A DNA stretch of 64,000 nt from the NCBI GenBank assembly GCA_009760855.2, contig WPIO01000018.1:5070001-5134000 (forward strand). The letters run 5' to 3'. This document shows, piece after piece, positions 40,640 to 52,366 of the stretch. Made by a program: the position numbers and the translations under genes. The notes below the pieces were generated by a model. That model was not told the origin of the DNA and did not search any database. It saw only the letters and a list, made by a program, of their open reading frames with translations. This DNA comes from Cristatella mucedo (Eukaryota; Bryozoa; Phylactolaemata; Cristatellidae). Positions within the stretch are counted from its first letter, which is position 1. Each line of letters opens with the position of its first letter.

Positions 40640-40985
40640 TCTCCTGTTGCCTCTGATCGAAATCTAGGAGTAAGGTTCCAAAGTGACCTTTCAGTAGCTG
40701 ACCACATCAACTTCACAGTCAAGATTGCCTACTTTTAACTGCATAAAATCGCCAAAATTTGGGCTTGCTTAGAGAGAGATACTAAATTAAAATCGATCCA
40801 TGCATTTGTGTTAGTAAGACTCGATTTTTTTAACACACTTCTTGCTGGTCTACCGGCCTGTGCACTTTCAGTTGGTAAAACACTATAGCAAGGCTCGGCC
40901 GTCGTGAGCTCGCAGTTGCCACATCACACCACATCTCGCCGACCTACACTGGCTCCCAGTCAAGTAGCACAACGACTTCAAGGTT
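40640..40985 (+). mobile_element. LINE-A RT C-terminal fragment
   Basis: The plus strand carries the GVRFQSDLSVADHI-like region to the HLAPVK-like region, strongly decayed. It joins head to tail with the next LINE-A copy, so the same segment is present twice. Confidence 0.65.
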
Positions 40986-41590
40986 CAGCTACATAACGTT
41001 GCAAAAGTTTGGGCTTGTTTAGATAAGGATATCACTTCTAAGTTGGTCCATGCATTTGTGACATCCCGTCTTGACTTCTGCAACTCACTGCTTGCTGGCC
41101 TACCGGCATGTGCAATCAGGCGCTTACAGCTGGTGCAAAACTACGCAGCTAGGCTTGTCTATCGTGAGCGTTGCAGTTGCCACATCACACCACTTCTCGC
41201 CGACCTGCATTGACTACCAGTCAAGCAATGGATCGACTTCAAGGTTTTGTCGCTCATTTTTGGAACTCACTCTCGACTTCTGTCACGACATCCCCTGACT
41301 TGACCACATCTAAAAAGAAATTTAAAACGCACCTCTTAATGACAGCATTTAGTGGGTCCACATGATTCGTCCGTTATGTGCTCATGCGAGCTGACACTGT
41401 GCATGCTGCAACTAACCACACTTGCATGCTGACCCTGTGCATGTCACCACTAATCATGTTATTTTTGTTGTTTATTGAGCATGAAACCACTTAGCATTCG
41501 ATCGTGCGTCCTTTGCAGCAAATGTAAAGCTCCTAGAAAGAGATTGAGTTCTCTGAGGGTGCTTTAACAAATGTTTTATTATTTTTACTA
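40986..41590 (+). mobile_element. LINE-A 3' copy
   Basis: Plus-strand RT C-terminal end ([19 protein letters not shown]-like), an internal deletion, then the full 3' UTR, stem-loop and (ATT)n. Confidence 0.8.
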
Positions 41591-41591
41591 T

Positions 41592-42215
41592 TATTCAGGT
41601 TCAGTCACTTTTAGGTCCCTCAATTCTCTGGCTCCAGCCTACTTATCAAAACCACTCCCCCATTAGGCCAGGCATTATACCACCCACTTTTTTCCGACTC
41701 ATATCATTTAGCTATGCATTGTAAGAATCTCAAATTCTTTGGAGACCATGCCTTTACTTCGTATGCCCCCAAAGCTTGGACCTCACTCCCAACTGATGCC
41801 ACGACATCCCCTGACTTGACCACATTTAAAAAGAAGCTTAAAGCAAATCTAATTACCACAGTATTGACTGGGTTCTAGTGATATATAATTCTTTTTTATA
41901 TAGCGCCCCACGATAACTTAATCTCTATTCAAGCACTTCACATATGCCTCGGTGCTCAAGCCCACGACCTTAGTCAGACCTTGGTCGGGGCGAGCACCTT
42001 AACCGCTAGACCAAACCAGCTAGTGATTCGTACGTTGTATGCTGCTTCGTGCTGGCTACCACTGTGCCTGCTACCACTCACCATATTTCACATGTTGATT
42101 CTGTGCACGTCATCTTCAGCCATGTCATACTTCATGGCATTGTGCATGCTACCACTAATCATTTGATCAGGCTTCCTTTATACCATATCTCTGAGGATGC
42201 TATATACACATGTCT
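41592..42215 (+). mobile_element. LINE-A 3' copy interrupted by SINE-1
   Basis: The coding end (to about 41875) and the 3' UTR (from about 42020) are separated by a minus-strand SINE-1. CTAGTGAT flanks the SINE on both sides. Confidence 0.8.
41883..42019 (-). mobile_element. SINE-1 with 8-bp target-site duplication
   Basis: A full-length minus-strand SINE-1 with GGGCTTGAGCAC-type B box. It is flanked by CTAGTGAT at 41875-41882 and 42020-42027. Confidence 0.85.
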
Positions 42216-42600
42216 TATTATTGGAGGTGCAATCGGCGACTTTCATTTTCCAGTGCAGAAATCGCTGCAGCAAATAGAGGGCTGATCACTTCAAACTGCA
42301 GCACACCCAAGATTGGTGCACGACTTTCGTAAGGTTTGTTTGTATACCGATCTCTGTTCCCCTCCGCAGCCTGCGACCTTCGACCTCGACCTTTGTCCTA
42401 TCCTGCCTGCTCTTTGGCTTCGGCTTTGACTACAGTATACTGCAGCTGTTGAGCGGCCTTCTCTCTGCCTCGGCTGCTGCCTCGGCTGCTGACCCTGACC
42501 GAATGATCTGCCTGCTCAATTTTGTTAGGGGCGACCAATAGGCATGCAGGTTTTAGAGTTGGGTTCTGGCTTTAAAGCGCGCTACTACTCACTTTAAACT

Positions 42601-43000
42601 AATGTAATGTAATGTATCTCCGTCAGAAACTCCACAAAGTCATAAATACCATGTGGGTGTTACGCAGGAGAGTTTTGTATGGCACACTCACAGCCTAAGC
42701 AGCTTTCGGTACACATTCGGTAGCCAACAGACTTCGTCTCACGCAACAAAGAGAAAGTGGGAAGCATAGCAGAGTCAGGAGAGCAGTTGAGGTAGTGAGT
42801 AGCGTAGAAGTAGCAGCTCAGGACCGCTGAAAAAGATGAGCCATAGTCGGCAGTAGGAGAGTAGTTGTCGTTGCGTAAGAATTGTGGAAGCAAGTTCCAC
42901 AGCCTAGGACCTGCAGAGCTAAAGCTTCTGTCGCCAACTGTCTTTAAGCAGAGGAATGGGACAGCTAATGTATTGTCCACACAGGACCTGAGGGCGCGAA
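42601..43000 (-). mobile_element. LINE-B, best 3' copy
   Basis: The minus strand encodes TVGDRSFSSAGPRLWNLLPQ and FLRN, the C-terminal motif shared by CR1-group ORF2 proteins. CSPDSAMLPTFSLL and a short 3' end in (ACATT)n follow. The family differs from LINE-A in tail and protein. Confidence 0.8.
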
Positions 43001-43350
43001 CAGGCTGAAACGGATGCAGCAGTTCCCCTTCCAGGTGGAGTGGGAATTTTCCGAAATGCCGTCCGGTGGAGTTGGAACAACGTGAACTCCAATTCTATCA
43101 AAATAATAGGGGTGGGGGAGGTTCCCAGGACCGAATTCGCTGGCTGAAGGTTCGCATTGTTAGCTAATGTTTGAAGCAAACGCAGAGCTGGAAATTGGGT
43201 CCAGCTAAGATTGACCTATTTCATTGCAGCCGAAAGTTAATTTAATGTAATTATTTTAAGCAGCTCGTCTTTGCTACCTGCTCTCAATCGGCCTACCAGC
43301 CGACGGGGCACCAGCTCGCCGACCAGCTCGCCTTTGCTCGGATGCCCAGA

Positions 43351-43351
<1 letters not shown>

Positions 43352-43413
<62 letters not shown>

Positions 43414-43415
43414 TG
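43352..43415 (+). repeat. (AGC)n trinucleotide repeat
   Basis: About 20 AGC/CAG triplets, broken by AGA and AAC. A second (CAG)8 lies at 459-484. No gene could be assigned to either. Confidence 0.9.
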
Positions 43416-43964
43416 GTACTTCTCACACGACTTCTGGTGGTCGCCGAGTCGTTCGATGGCGCCTTCTCAGGTGGATTGATCAGGTAGATTTTCTTTCGTC
43501 CTTCCTCCCTCTCGTTAATGCGATTGTGTACTTACGTGTGCTGAGCGTTTGCCGAAGCATAACGCCTACAAGCTGGCTTGGCCAGAGCCAGGCGAGCCCT
43601 CTCTCCACTACTGCCTTCCGTGATGCACTTGTGTTGGAGTGTTTTGATGGCTGCTGCTGAGGCTTTCTCCGAGGTTGGCAACTGCTGCTTTGTTCTCACA
43701 GCAGTTTTTGTCTACGTCTGCTAGTCTTTTCCTTTCGAGAGTTTGCACAGCGTGTCAGTCAGGCTTGATCACACACCTGCTTGCTCTCTGTGTGGCATTT
43801 CCCAGCGACAGTTGACATGGGCAGCTCTGCTGTCAGCGGTTCGTTCAACCGGGCGATCTGCCCATGCTTTCTAGGTCCATTCCAGGCCACAACCCGCATC
43901 ATATGGTTCGCCCATCGGCACCCAACAGTGGTGGGCCGCAAGCTGCTGCACCACAGCAGCAAGC

Positions 43965-44050
43965 TGTTAAGGTGCTCTTCCGGTGCATATGTAAAGAGCC
44001 TGAATAAAGATTAAGCTCTCTTAGGTCGCTATACATTTTAATTACATATT
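43965..44050 (+). mobile_element. SINE-1, truncated
   Basis: The head is reduced to CTGTTAAGGTGC; the tail with AAGATTAAGCTCTCTTAGG is intact. Confidence 0.65.
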
Positions 44051-44412
44051 AGTTTTTATACAGGGTAGTGGGTGGTTGTAATGAAGGGCCAAAACATCAA
44101 GTGGATGAACTCGAAGGGGCATGCCGAATTGCAGCCACATATGCAAGCCAGCCCTAAACGTGAATGATAACCCCAACAAGATCTAGGTTAAGCCCAGTCG
44201 TGCTAAAAAACACTTGGCTGCATCGTGGCAGGCACAGAACTATAGTGCCCAGCTTGTCGGCTTGTATACCGAAAGGAAGGCAACTTTGTAGTGACATTCG
44301 ATTGTTTCTTTCAGTTTTGCAACTTACAGTGATTGTGCCACTAGGGCGATCCGATGACTGCCGTGCCACGCTACTGTCCACGAGTGCTGCGGCTCGCCTG
44401 CATCGTCTGGGA

Positions 44413-45480
44413 TAATAATAATAATAATGCACTTGATAAAGCGCCCTCAGAGAACTCAATCTCTTTCTAGGCGCTTTACATTTGCTGCAAAGGAAACACG
44501 ATCGAATGGTGACATAAATAACATGGTTAGGGGTGACATGCACAGGGTCAGCATGCAAATGTGGTTAGTGGCAGCATGCACAGTGTCAGCACGCATAAGT
44601 ACATGAAGGACGAATCAACGAGACCCACTAAATGCTCTCCTAAATTGGTACATTTTAAATTTATTTTTAAATGTGGTCAAGTCAGGGTATGTTTGACTTG
44701 CAGCAGCACGTGCGAAGCCACAGCACCAGAGGTTCCAATATAGAAAGAACGGCCAGCTTATTTGTTACCCACTTTCTATTATTATTAGTAGTATTATTAT
44801 TATTGTTATTGTGTCACTCCTATCCACCTTGGGGATGTCTTGATGCCAGTCGGGAGTAAGTTCTAGGCTTTGGGAGCATACGAACTAAAGGTACGGTCTC
44901 CAAAGGATTTGAGGTTCGTATGAGGTACAGGGATTAGACTCCGAAAAGCAGTTGGTACGATGCTTAGCCATGTGGGGAAGTAGACCTGATAGATAGGCTG
45001 GAGCCAGAGAATGAAGGGACCTAAAAATGAGTGACAAAGCCTTGAAGTCGATGCGTTGTTAGACTGGGTGCCAGTGCAGGTCGGCGAGAAGTGGTTTGAA
45101 GTGGCACCTTCGACACTCACCGCATACAAGCCTAGCTGCAGTTTTGCACCGGCTGTAGGTGCCTGATTGCACAAGCTGGTAGACCAGCAAGCAGAGAGTT
45201 ACAGACTTCGAGCCCGGATGTCACAAATGCATGGATCAACTTAGATGTGATATCCCTGTCTAAGCAAGCCCGAATTTTAGCAATGGCATGTAGCTGAAAG
45301 TAGGCAGGCTTGATTGTGGAGCTGGCGGGTCGTCTAATGAAAGGTCACTTTGGAAAATGACACCTAGATTTCGTGCAGATTCAACAAGACATATGCTGGC
45401 AGAGACGATTGTGAGCGTTAGTCATTCAAATATCTGAATCACACCTGGCTTGCCCATAACTAGTAACTTGGTTCTATCAT
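44413..45480 (-). mobile_element. LINE-A copy, interrupted
   Basis: The minus-strand 3' UTR and tail (44413-44700) and RT C-terminal region (44830-45480) are separated by about 130 bp that ends in (ATT)n-like sequence, so another tail-bearing element may be embedded. Confidence 0.75.
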
Positions 45481-45489
45481 TATGGGAGC

Positions 45490-46642
45490 CCGGCTTCGTC
45501 GAAATTCGTTCGCGGCTGCTCCATCAGCTGCCCCATCAGTTTACGACACTCAGGTTAACATTCGCTGTTCCTGAATTATAACGATTTTAAGCCGACCATG
45601 TCACAATCTGTAGTTAGGCAGCATACAACCTCAGACTCATGCGATCCTCAGTCAACTGTGCTTTAGGCGATTTATTTGGGGAGATTTAAACCATATGGTT
45701 AGAATCACTGGCGAGTGGACACCTGTGGCGGTTTCCGAGTGGACAGTACATTTGCCCCAACGTAAAGTCGCGTTTCCCCTGCCGCCGCCCCCACTGACTG
45801 TCGTACGCTCTGCTCTGGCCAGTAGGTGGCCAGCTCCTGGTATATTGAGCGCCCGGCGACAAGCCAGCCACACTGATGACGCCCCCAGTACTTGGCGCCT
45901 CCCCCCTCCCCCTCCCGATCCAGCTCCCGGGGACGCATGCCGCCTGCCGCACCTTCAGTTCGCCGCCGGTTATGGCTAAGGGAGGCACGGGAAGCGTTAT
46001 ATTCGTGTACGGTTGCTCGCTATTGCAGCCGTGCTCGGCAACTTCCGGATTATTACCTGCGCGATTGCAGGCCGCCTCTGCGACTCGGCAGCCGTGCTTG
46101 GAGGCGTCAGCTACGCCGGCATATTGCGGTTCAACCGCGGTGCTTTTTAAGGACATTCGAGCGGAAGCAGCGACGACGCGTTTGCAAGGCAGCGTTAGTG
46201 GTGCAGTTTTTTTGCACTCCGACGTGGAGAGCACGAGCTGCGTCGCTCGGCGGCAGCGGGGGAAAATTAAACACTTTGAAACTCTCGAGTTGGAACGGCT
46301 CGAGTTCCCGCAGGGCACTTCGGGAGGGCGTGAAGCAGGAAGGAAGCTTAACTACAGCTTGGGCGGGGCCGCGGTTTGGCCCGTCTCGCTTCGGACAAAC
46401 ATGGAAAACCGCCGCCGCCAAAATCACTGCAAATAACACCAAAGTTTTCTAACAATTTGTAATCAATTATTCGACCAAACAATTCCTGCGGCTCTCACTT
46501 GAATCGCTCCGTGTTGTGGGTCACGTGGGGTATTTGGGCCCACCGACGGCCTCTTGCTCGCACGCCGTGCTCCAGTTCGGACGCCAGACCGAGCCGCCAG
46601 CTTTGTGCTAGTAGTTGTGTTCCGAGCGTCTCCGTATTGATC
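45490..46642 (+). promoter_or_regulatory. GC-rich 5' flank of the cyclophilin gene
   Basis: The stretch turns CpG-rich after about 45700 and carries no recognisable coding exon. It has a CACGTG E-box at about 46522 and no clear TATA box near the start. Several short open frames are present, but none resembles a known protein. Confidence 0.4.
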
Positions 46643-46711
46643 ATGGCAAAGCCTCGCGTGTTTTTCGACGTGATCGCTGACAATGTTCCATTAGGAAGAA
46701 TCGTAATGGAA
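46643..46711 (+). CDS. PPIA: Cyclophilin exon 1
   Basis: It encodes the first 23 residues, [20 protein letters not shown] plus VME, the first two strands of the cyclophilin barrel. The donor GTGAGT follows GAA in phase 0. A GC-rich 448-bp intron follows. Confidence 0.93.
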
Positions 46712-47711
46712 GTGAGTTAGCCGGTTGTTGCGCGCCATTTTGGTTGGCGGCGTCGCTCCGGTACCCATTCATTGCCGCCGCTTTCCTCGCCGCCGCTCGT
46801 CTCGCTCCGGCCGGCGGCGCCGTGTGCTGCGCCCTCGCTCGCCGCACGTCGCGGGCAGAAGCGCTATACGAACGCTCGCCCGAGTCGCCGCGCACCGCTA
46901 ACTGCGTCTGGCCAGGCCGACAGCGAGCGATCCAACCTTTAGTCTGCCGCAGCCCGTCGGCCAGACTAAGGGCGCTAGGCAGCGCGCGCAAACTCGTTCG
47001 AGTAGCTGCGCAGCGTACGCCGCGCGTCCTTTCCGCTTCGTCGTAGTCAGCGGCGGCGGCTGCCGCTTTCGCGCCGTTTCTTTCGGGACCCTTTGTTTGG
47101 CCGCTGCGTTCGGCGCGCGCCGCTCAATAATAGCCGTTCGGATTTTTCCATTCCTCCAGCTGCGAAATGACGTCGTTCCGAAGACTGCTGAGAATTTCAG
47201 AGCTCTGTGCACCGGGGAGAAGGGTTACGGCTACAAGGGCAGCACCTTTCACCGAGTAATTACGGAATTCATGTGCCAAGGTGGCGACTTCACCAAACAC
47301 AACGGCACTGGGGGCAAGTCGATCTACGGCGAGAAGTTCGCCGACGAGAACTTCAAGCTTAAGCACGAAGGTCCCGGTGAGTGCCACTGCTGCCTGTGTG
47401 AATCACCTTTCCCCCCCCCCCGGTTTTACGCGCAATTGGCCGTCGGTTAGCGTCGCTGCGGAAATGCACACAGCGTGGTATGGGCGTCGTCACCCTTTGT
47501 AGGCACCCTGTCCATGGCCAACGCCGGTCCGAACACCAATGGCTCCCAGTTCTTTATCTGCACGGTGAAGACAACGTGGCTCGACAACAAGCACGTCGTC
47601 TTCGGAAGTGTCGTCGAGGGCTTGGACGTGGTGCGGAAGCTCGAGTCGTTCGGATCGTCCACGGGCAAGACTAGCAAGAAGCTGGTGATAGCCGACTGCG
47701 GTCAGCTGTAG
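46643..47711 (+). CDS. PPIA: Cyclophilin A-type peptidyl-prolyl cis-trans isomerase, whole gene (3 exons)
   Basis: This is a single-domain cytosolic cyclophilin that catalyses cis-trans isomerisation of X-Pro bonds. The exons 46643-46711, 47160-47376 and 47503-47711 join in frame to 495 nt (164 residues plus TAG), the usual length for cyclophilin A. There is no signal peptide and no extra domain. Catalytic and cyclosporin-contact residues are all visible: Arg in FHRVI, Phe/Met/Gln in FMCQGGDF, Phe in SQFFICT, Trp in TTWLD and His in KHVVFG. The Trp implies a cyclosporin-sensitive type. The start ATG has A at -3 and G at +4. Introns are 448 bp and 126 bp, with GT/AG ends. It appears intact; assignment to the A class rather than another small cyclophilin rests on length and sequence. 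Confidence 0.95.
47160..47376 (+). CDS. PPIA: Cyclophilin exon 2 (catalytic core)
   Basis: The acceptor is TCCTCCAG and the donor GTGAGT. It runs from [13 protein letters not shown] to the middle of GPG and carries the Arg of FHR and the FMCQGGDF motif. A run of 11 C lies in the short downstream intron at about 47409. Confidence 0.95.
47503..47711 (+). CDS. PPIA: Cyclophilin exon 3 (C-terminal half)
   Basis: The acceptor is CTTTGTAG. The exon encodes [20 protein letters not shown], the Trp and His of the active site, and ends IADCGQL plus TAG, the standard cyclophilin A C-terminus. Confidence 0.95.
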
Positions 47712-47814
47712 GGCGTCTGTGCAAGAACGGTGTCACGTCAGTCTTGCATGTTTTTTGTTAAGTCAACCGCTTCTCGGGTTCTCGTTGCTTTCCATCGTTT
47801 TGGCATCCTTAAGC

Positions 47815-47820
47815 AATAAA
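47815..47820 (+). terminator. Cyclophilin polyadenylation signal (AATAAA)
   Basis: A canonical AATAAA sits 104 bp after the cyclophilin stop, with GT-rich sequence 20-40 bp further on. It would give a compact 3' UTR of about 125 bases. Confidence 0.7.
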
Positions 47821-48990
47821 TGTGAAGGTGCAATACGGTAGGGTACAATTGGTTTGTGCGTTGAATCTGCCCTGTTGCCGATGTGCTGTCGATCAGTAAG
47901 TCGAGAGTCTTGACGGCAAGTAGCTAGTGCTAATATCAAAATAGTTTTCTTACTAGTTCCCCGGCTGAGGGTGACCAATGCTGGTCGACCAACGCGTTCG
48001 AGCAGCATTCAGCCGGCAGCTGTGAGTCGTGAATTAAAACTTACACAACATTTACAAAGCTGCTGCGAGTAGACAGAAAGAAGTAAAGCTAGTACCCGTC
48101 CTGGTTCTCGTGAGATCCTTTTTCGAAATTTGTGTGAACGTATAGTTCATGACGTTCACGACTTGATTATATGGCCGTTGATAGTCACCGAACGGGTCGT
48201 TCTCTATCGATTACTGGTCTGCTGCTAGCCTGTCTTGGCCCTAGCTAGCCGCGATTGTAGCCTGCCCCGACTTGAGCTCGTATAGATAGCCACTTCAGTA
48301 AGCATGGCAACCTTACAATCGTAAGCGTAGTAAGTAATAGTAAGCACAAATGAACTAATGCGAGCCCATTACTATGCAATGAATCGGCAATCACGGTACT
48401 GAGCGAGCCCCGAAGTATAATGCTTGCTAAAGCTAAAATTCTCATCGCTAGTATGACCTGGTCAGTTACTGGTTTAAGCTCGGAGCGCTATGCACGAAAA
48501 AAAGACAGCAAACGAAACGCAGACTGCTGCACGTGTTATCGGTGCTGCTCTGACTACGGGAAAGGACCAGTGTTCACGATAATCCGTCCCGGATCCTAAA
48601 AAACGTGATTTTGTCTCGTCTGAATTTAAAATTAGACCTGGTCTGGTGTCCTTTTCTCTTCGGCCATTATGTAAGTCCTTGACATTTTCCGTAAGAGTCG
48701 TGTCTCCTCACAGTTTAAAGGCTCGCGGCGATGTACAGTTCAGTTGCTATGACGCCAGCAGTAGATTCGAGGTAATCCTCAGACGCCTTCACATCCGCAC
48801 TCGCTGCCTCACCATGCGTGACAGCGGAGTGAATGCCGGTCCAATTTAAATTCTAGAAATAACCCCGACGCCGCTCGCCGGATGCCTCGTCCGTTGAAGT
48901 GCTTGGGGTCTGGTTCAGCAAATCAGCGTCAATAGCTCCTGGGTGCTTGCCGATAATCGCTTCCCGTCACGCTATCCCTCTCTCACGAGA
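47821..48990. other. Unassigned intergenic DNA after cyclophilin
   Basis: Mixed composition, no repeats that match others in the window, and no open frame above about 80 codons that resembles a protein. Confidence 0.4.
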
Positions 48991-49674
48991 GCTGCTTTTC
49001 CGGAACAGTGCAGCGGCGACGCCGCGTCCATACAATCACCTTGACCTCGGACGGGGCTGCGAGGCCAACTAGCGCGCCGGCCTCTAGGCCGCTCGTAACG
49101 GCTGCGGCGTTGGAAATACGCCAATATTCGAAGTACTTGTATGCTCATGGATGCGAGCGTAGGCTAATTGGCCGCACAGGTACCAAAACTCGGCATTCGC
49201 GGCGGGTAACTAGACGCGCAGCTCGCATTCCGCCGGCGCCTCTTAGCCCGCCGCTCCCGCTGCCGTCGCCGCCTTTCCGCCGAAGGCGCGGCACTCGACG
49301 GGCGCTGGCTTCTTGTATTATGCCACGACCCTACCGCCACGACGCTCGGTCTAGTACGGCTTCTCGATCGGCCTGGCTACGCTTTGCTCAAAGCGCGCCC
49401 GTAGCGACGGCCATGCCAGAGCGGAAATGCTCGACTCGGAGAGGTCGCTGAGTGAGTGCCGGCCGCCGCGGAGCTCGCCCGCTCGAGCCTGCAGCCCGCT
49501 GCGCTTTGGCAGCTCGACGCGACGCTGCTGCGGCGCTTTCCAACGCCGCAGCAGCGTACGAGCGGCCCTAGAGAGGCCGCGCGCTTGTTTGGCTTAGTAG
49601 CTGTACGCCCGTCAGAGGTCAAGGTCAGTGTATGGGCGTGGCATCGCCTCTGCACTATTCCGAGAAAGCTGCTG
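48991..49674. mobile_element. Foldback element with ~130-bp imperfect inverted repeats
   Basis: 48991-49116 and 49537-49674 are inverted copies: both contain AGCTGCTTT, CGGAA, AGTGCAG, CATACA, CTTGACCTC, AGCGCG, GGCCTCT, CCGCTCGTA and GGCGTTGGAAA in the same order when one is reversed. About 420 bp lie between, with no transposase. This fits a MITE or foldback element. I found no target-site duplication. Confidence 0.65.
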
Positions 49675-49799
49675 TTGACGCGCGCTCAGCAACGGCTCCC
49701 GACCACGGCGAAGGGGCTCACCAGGTCAGTGGTCGGGAGTGCCCGAAAATGGCGGTGAGGGTAGATATTGGCTCCGTTGCAACTGCATCCCTACTACAC

Positions 49800-49982
<183 letters not shown>

Positions 49983-50135
49983 TCCCCTTGCCTACTGGTG
50001 TTGCCAGTTGTGGAATCAATCGTCAGCCCGCCGACGAGCATCAGCGTCCGCCGACGCGATAGGCGGAATTACCTTGATGCCTGGAAATCAATGCTCTTTA
50101 ATTTCTACGGGGCATGCATGAAAAGTGCGCCGTCA

Positions 50136-50352
50136 ACTTGTAACGCCGAAGGCTCGGCGGAGTAGGCTTAACCTGCCGCTTACCTAGCGGCGTAACCTAC
50201 CGCCTGATGCCTTTCGGTGCAATAAGCGCGGCGCCACGAAACGAGCGCTTCTGGCGCTGACCTACTCACCGTTACTGAAGGGGGTCGTGAGTCCGCGGCG
50301 TGAATTGGAAAGCGAGACACAAATTGGAGAGTACTGAGCTTTATTCGAAAAA
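50136..50352 (-). mobile_element. LTR end fragment, inverted relative to 60.9 kb
   Basis: Minus-strand copy of the last ~220 bp of the solo LTR at 59629-60930, from the AATAAA region (CTTTATTCG on plus) to TGTAACGCC. Both copies share GCGAGACACAAATTGG and CCGCGGCGTGAATT when compared in the same sense. Confidence 0.75.
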
Positions 50353-52366
50353 TTTGCACCGTCACGTAACCCGTCCATTATATAGCAAATTATCAGTGCA
50401 TTGAAAGCACCGAGTTCTCTCTGAGCGTGGCTATGAAAATTCTGTTTTTTATCATAATTCCTGCCCGGACTTCGCTAATGCAGCTAACATCTAAAATTAT
50501 ATAAAGTCTCTCGTTGAAGCTGCCTGCCGAAGGCTTGAGTTAGTATTCGGCTGTGATGGAAGGGGTTCACTTTGCCGTATTGTGTCTCGGACGTAGTTTA
50601 AAAACCGTTTACTCTAAAATGAGATCAATGTCCTTGCGTTTTATTTTGCCAGATTTTGCGTTTGCATGTGCGCGTGTATATGCGTTCGCGTGTGCGTGCA
50701 CGAATGAATCTAGAGCCTATTGGGTTTCATGGAACTAATTCTGAGAATCTGTGAGCTTAAGTAAGCCGGCATAAGTACGCCAATTGTAGGACAGCTGGCA
50801 TGAATTCACGCGCGCAGCCAGCGAGCTCATGAATATTAGCGCCGGGGGAACCGTGGAGCGACGTGTAAGAGAGTGCAGCCTGAGACGTCGACCCTGTCCC
50901 GTTGAGTGAAAACTTTGCGTCAGTGAGAAAAGAGGTCGGCGAGGTGTGGCCGCATGTCTCTTAGCCGAGCGTGTGCTCGCTGGCCGACTTTGAACAAAGC
51001 GAACGGTAAAGTTACTGCTAATAAGCCGACACTTCACGACCCAGGCCACGGGTTCGAACTCCGCAGCAGGCGACTCTGCACATCGCGGTGCAAGCGGGAG
51101 AGATAGCCTTTACGGCTCCTCTGCCCGCAATGGAAATGGGGCTCTTAATCAGCTAACCTTTCCCCTTTTCCTTTCGCTCGGTAAAAGAAGTCAAATCCAT
51201 TCGCTTTACTATGAGCTGATTGAGAAACAGCAGCGTAGATTTAAGCACACAAATTTGGTTGACATGCAGAGGCGTACAGATAATTTCGTTGCATTCGTCA
51301 AGTTGAAATATTAATGACATCACCGCAGAGGATCTCCGCATTTATTGCGAAAACCAAAATGTGAAGCTTCATTTAGTTGACAAAAACGCGAAGAAGTGTC
51401 GTCGAAAAGATGCAAGGATGAAATCAACAAGAAGTTTCCTCCGCCAATATAAAGTATCAACATACGCCATCTGGCATCTTCCCGATACCAGAAATCATCA
51501 GAACACGGTTCCGCGGCGCATCATCAAAGTAGCAGCTCATAACCTCAACAGTTCGCACAGTAGCAATCTCGAAGACAGTTAGAGCAACCGCAGCTTCCAC
51601 CGTGGCAACAACTAGCTCAGGAAGAACGATCGCGTCGTTCGTTTCATCTCACTCAATGCTAAGGTAACGGACACATGCACCTTACAGCTTTTCCGTTTCT
51701 ATGCTCTAGAGTAAAATAGTTGTGCTTATGCTTTCAAAGCTTTATACTGGGTTTCCCGATATCAATACACGGTGCTTTAACCAAGGCGAGCACCTGTGCT
51801 CTAGCGGTTACCTTATCGCCGCTGACGTCTTTTAGATTGGCAGTCGCAAGTTCGCTGCCAACTCAAGTTTCTGCATTGTAGCCGGATTGAAACGTTGCTG
51901 CACTAGAGCAGCCAGGCTATGACTGCCGAGATACTGGTCTCCGTCCCGGAATTATTCTTATTAAGAACCGGTCATGTTATAATATGTGGTACCGCGGAAT
52001 AGAAAGTTACCACCCTGGCAGCTGTGTTCGAAGTTTCGAGCCAGTCAGCTGCGTTGTGCTCTGGGCATCGAGGGAGAGTTGTGCGAAGCGGTTGGCACCA
52101 GACAGCCATAGCCCTCAAGAAGTACTATCGAATAGCACTGCGAACTGCTTTTAACGCGGAGTTGTTTTATAAGCCGCTAGCGTTTCCTTATTACTTATTG
52201 CTGCTGCTGCTGCGTTTCGCTACCGTCGGCATAGCTGCATGCATTGGTGCAGCACCTACAAGTCGCTAGCCGTGATGAAAGACTTACTTCGCCGGTACTT
52301 TTCTCTCGTAGTGGCTAGCACTATTTCGAGCGCCATTTGTGACCCAATGACACTAGTGCAGACGCC
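50353..52366. other. Unassigned DNA left of the palindromic array
   Basis: It contains one SINE-2 (51000-51172) and a tRNA-like stretch at about 51790-51860 with a weak A/B-box pattern. The rest has no recognisable gene. Confidence 0.35.
51000..51172 (+). mobile_element. SINE-2 copy
   Basis: B box CGGGTTCGAACTCC, the GCAAGCGGGAGAGATAGCC body and TTAATCAGCTAACC end match the family. Confidence 0.7.

Noticed and set aside
43271-43660. Polyglutamine/alanine protein exon
   Set aside because: The frame is dominated by (AGC)n, and the flanks are not protein-like.
51790-51860. Second tRNA gene
   Set aside because: A/B-box-like words are present but the acceptor stem does not pair and no terminator follows; more likely a SINE head remnant.
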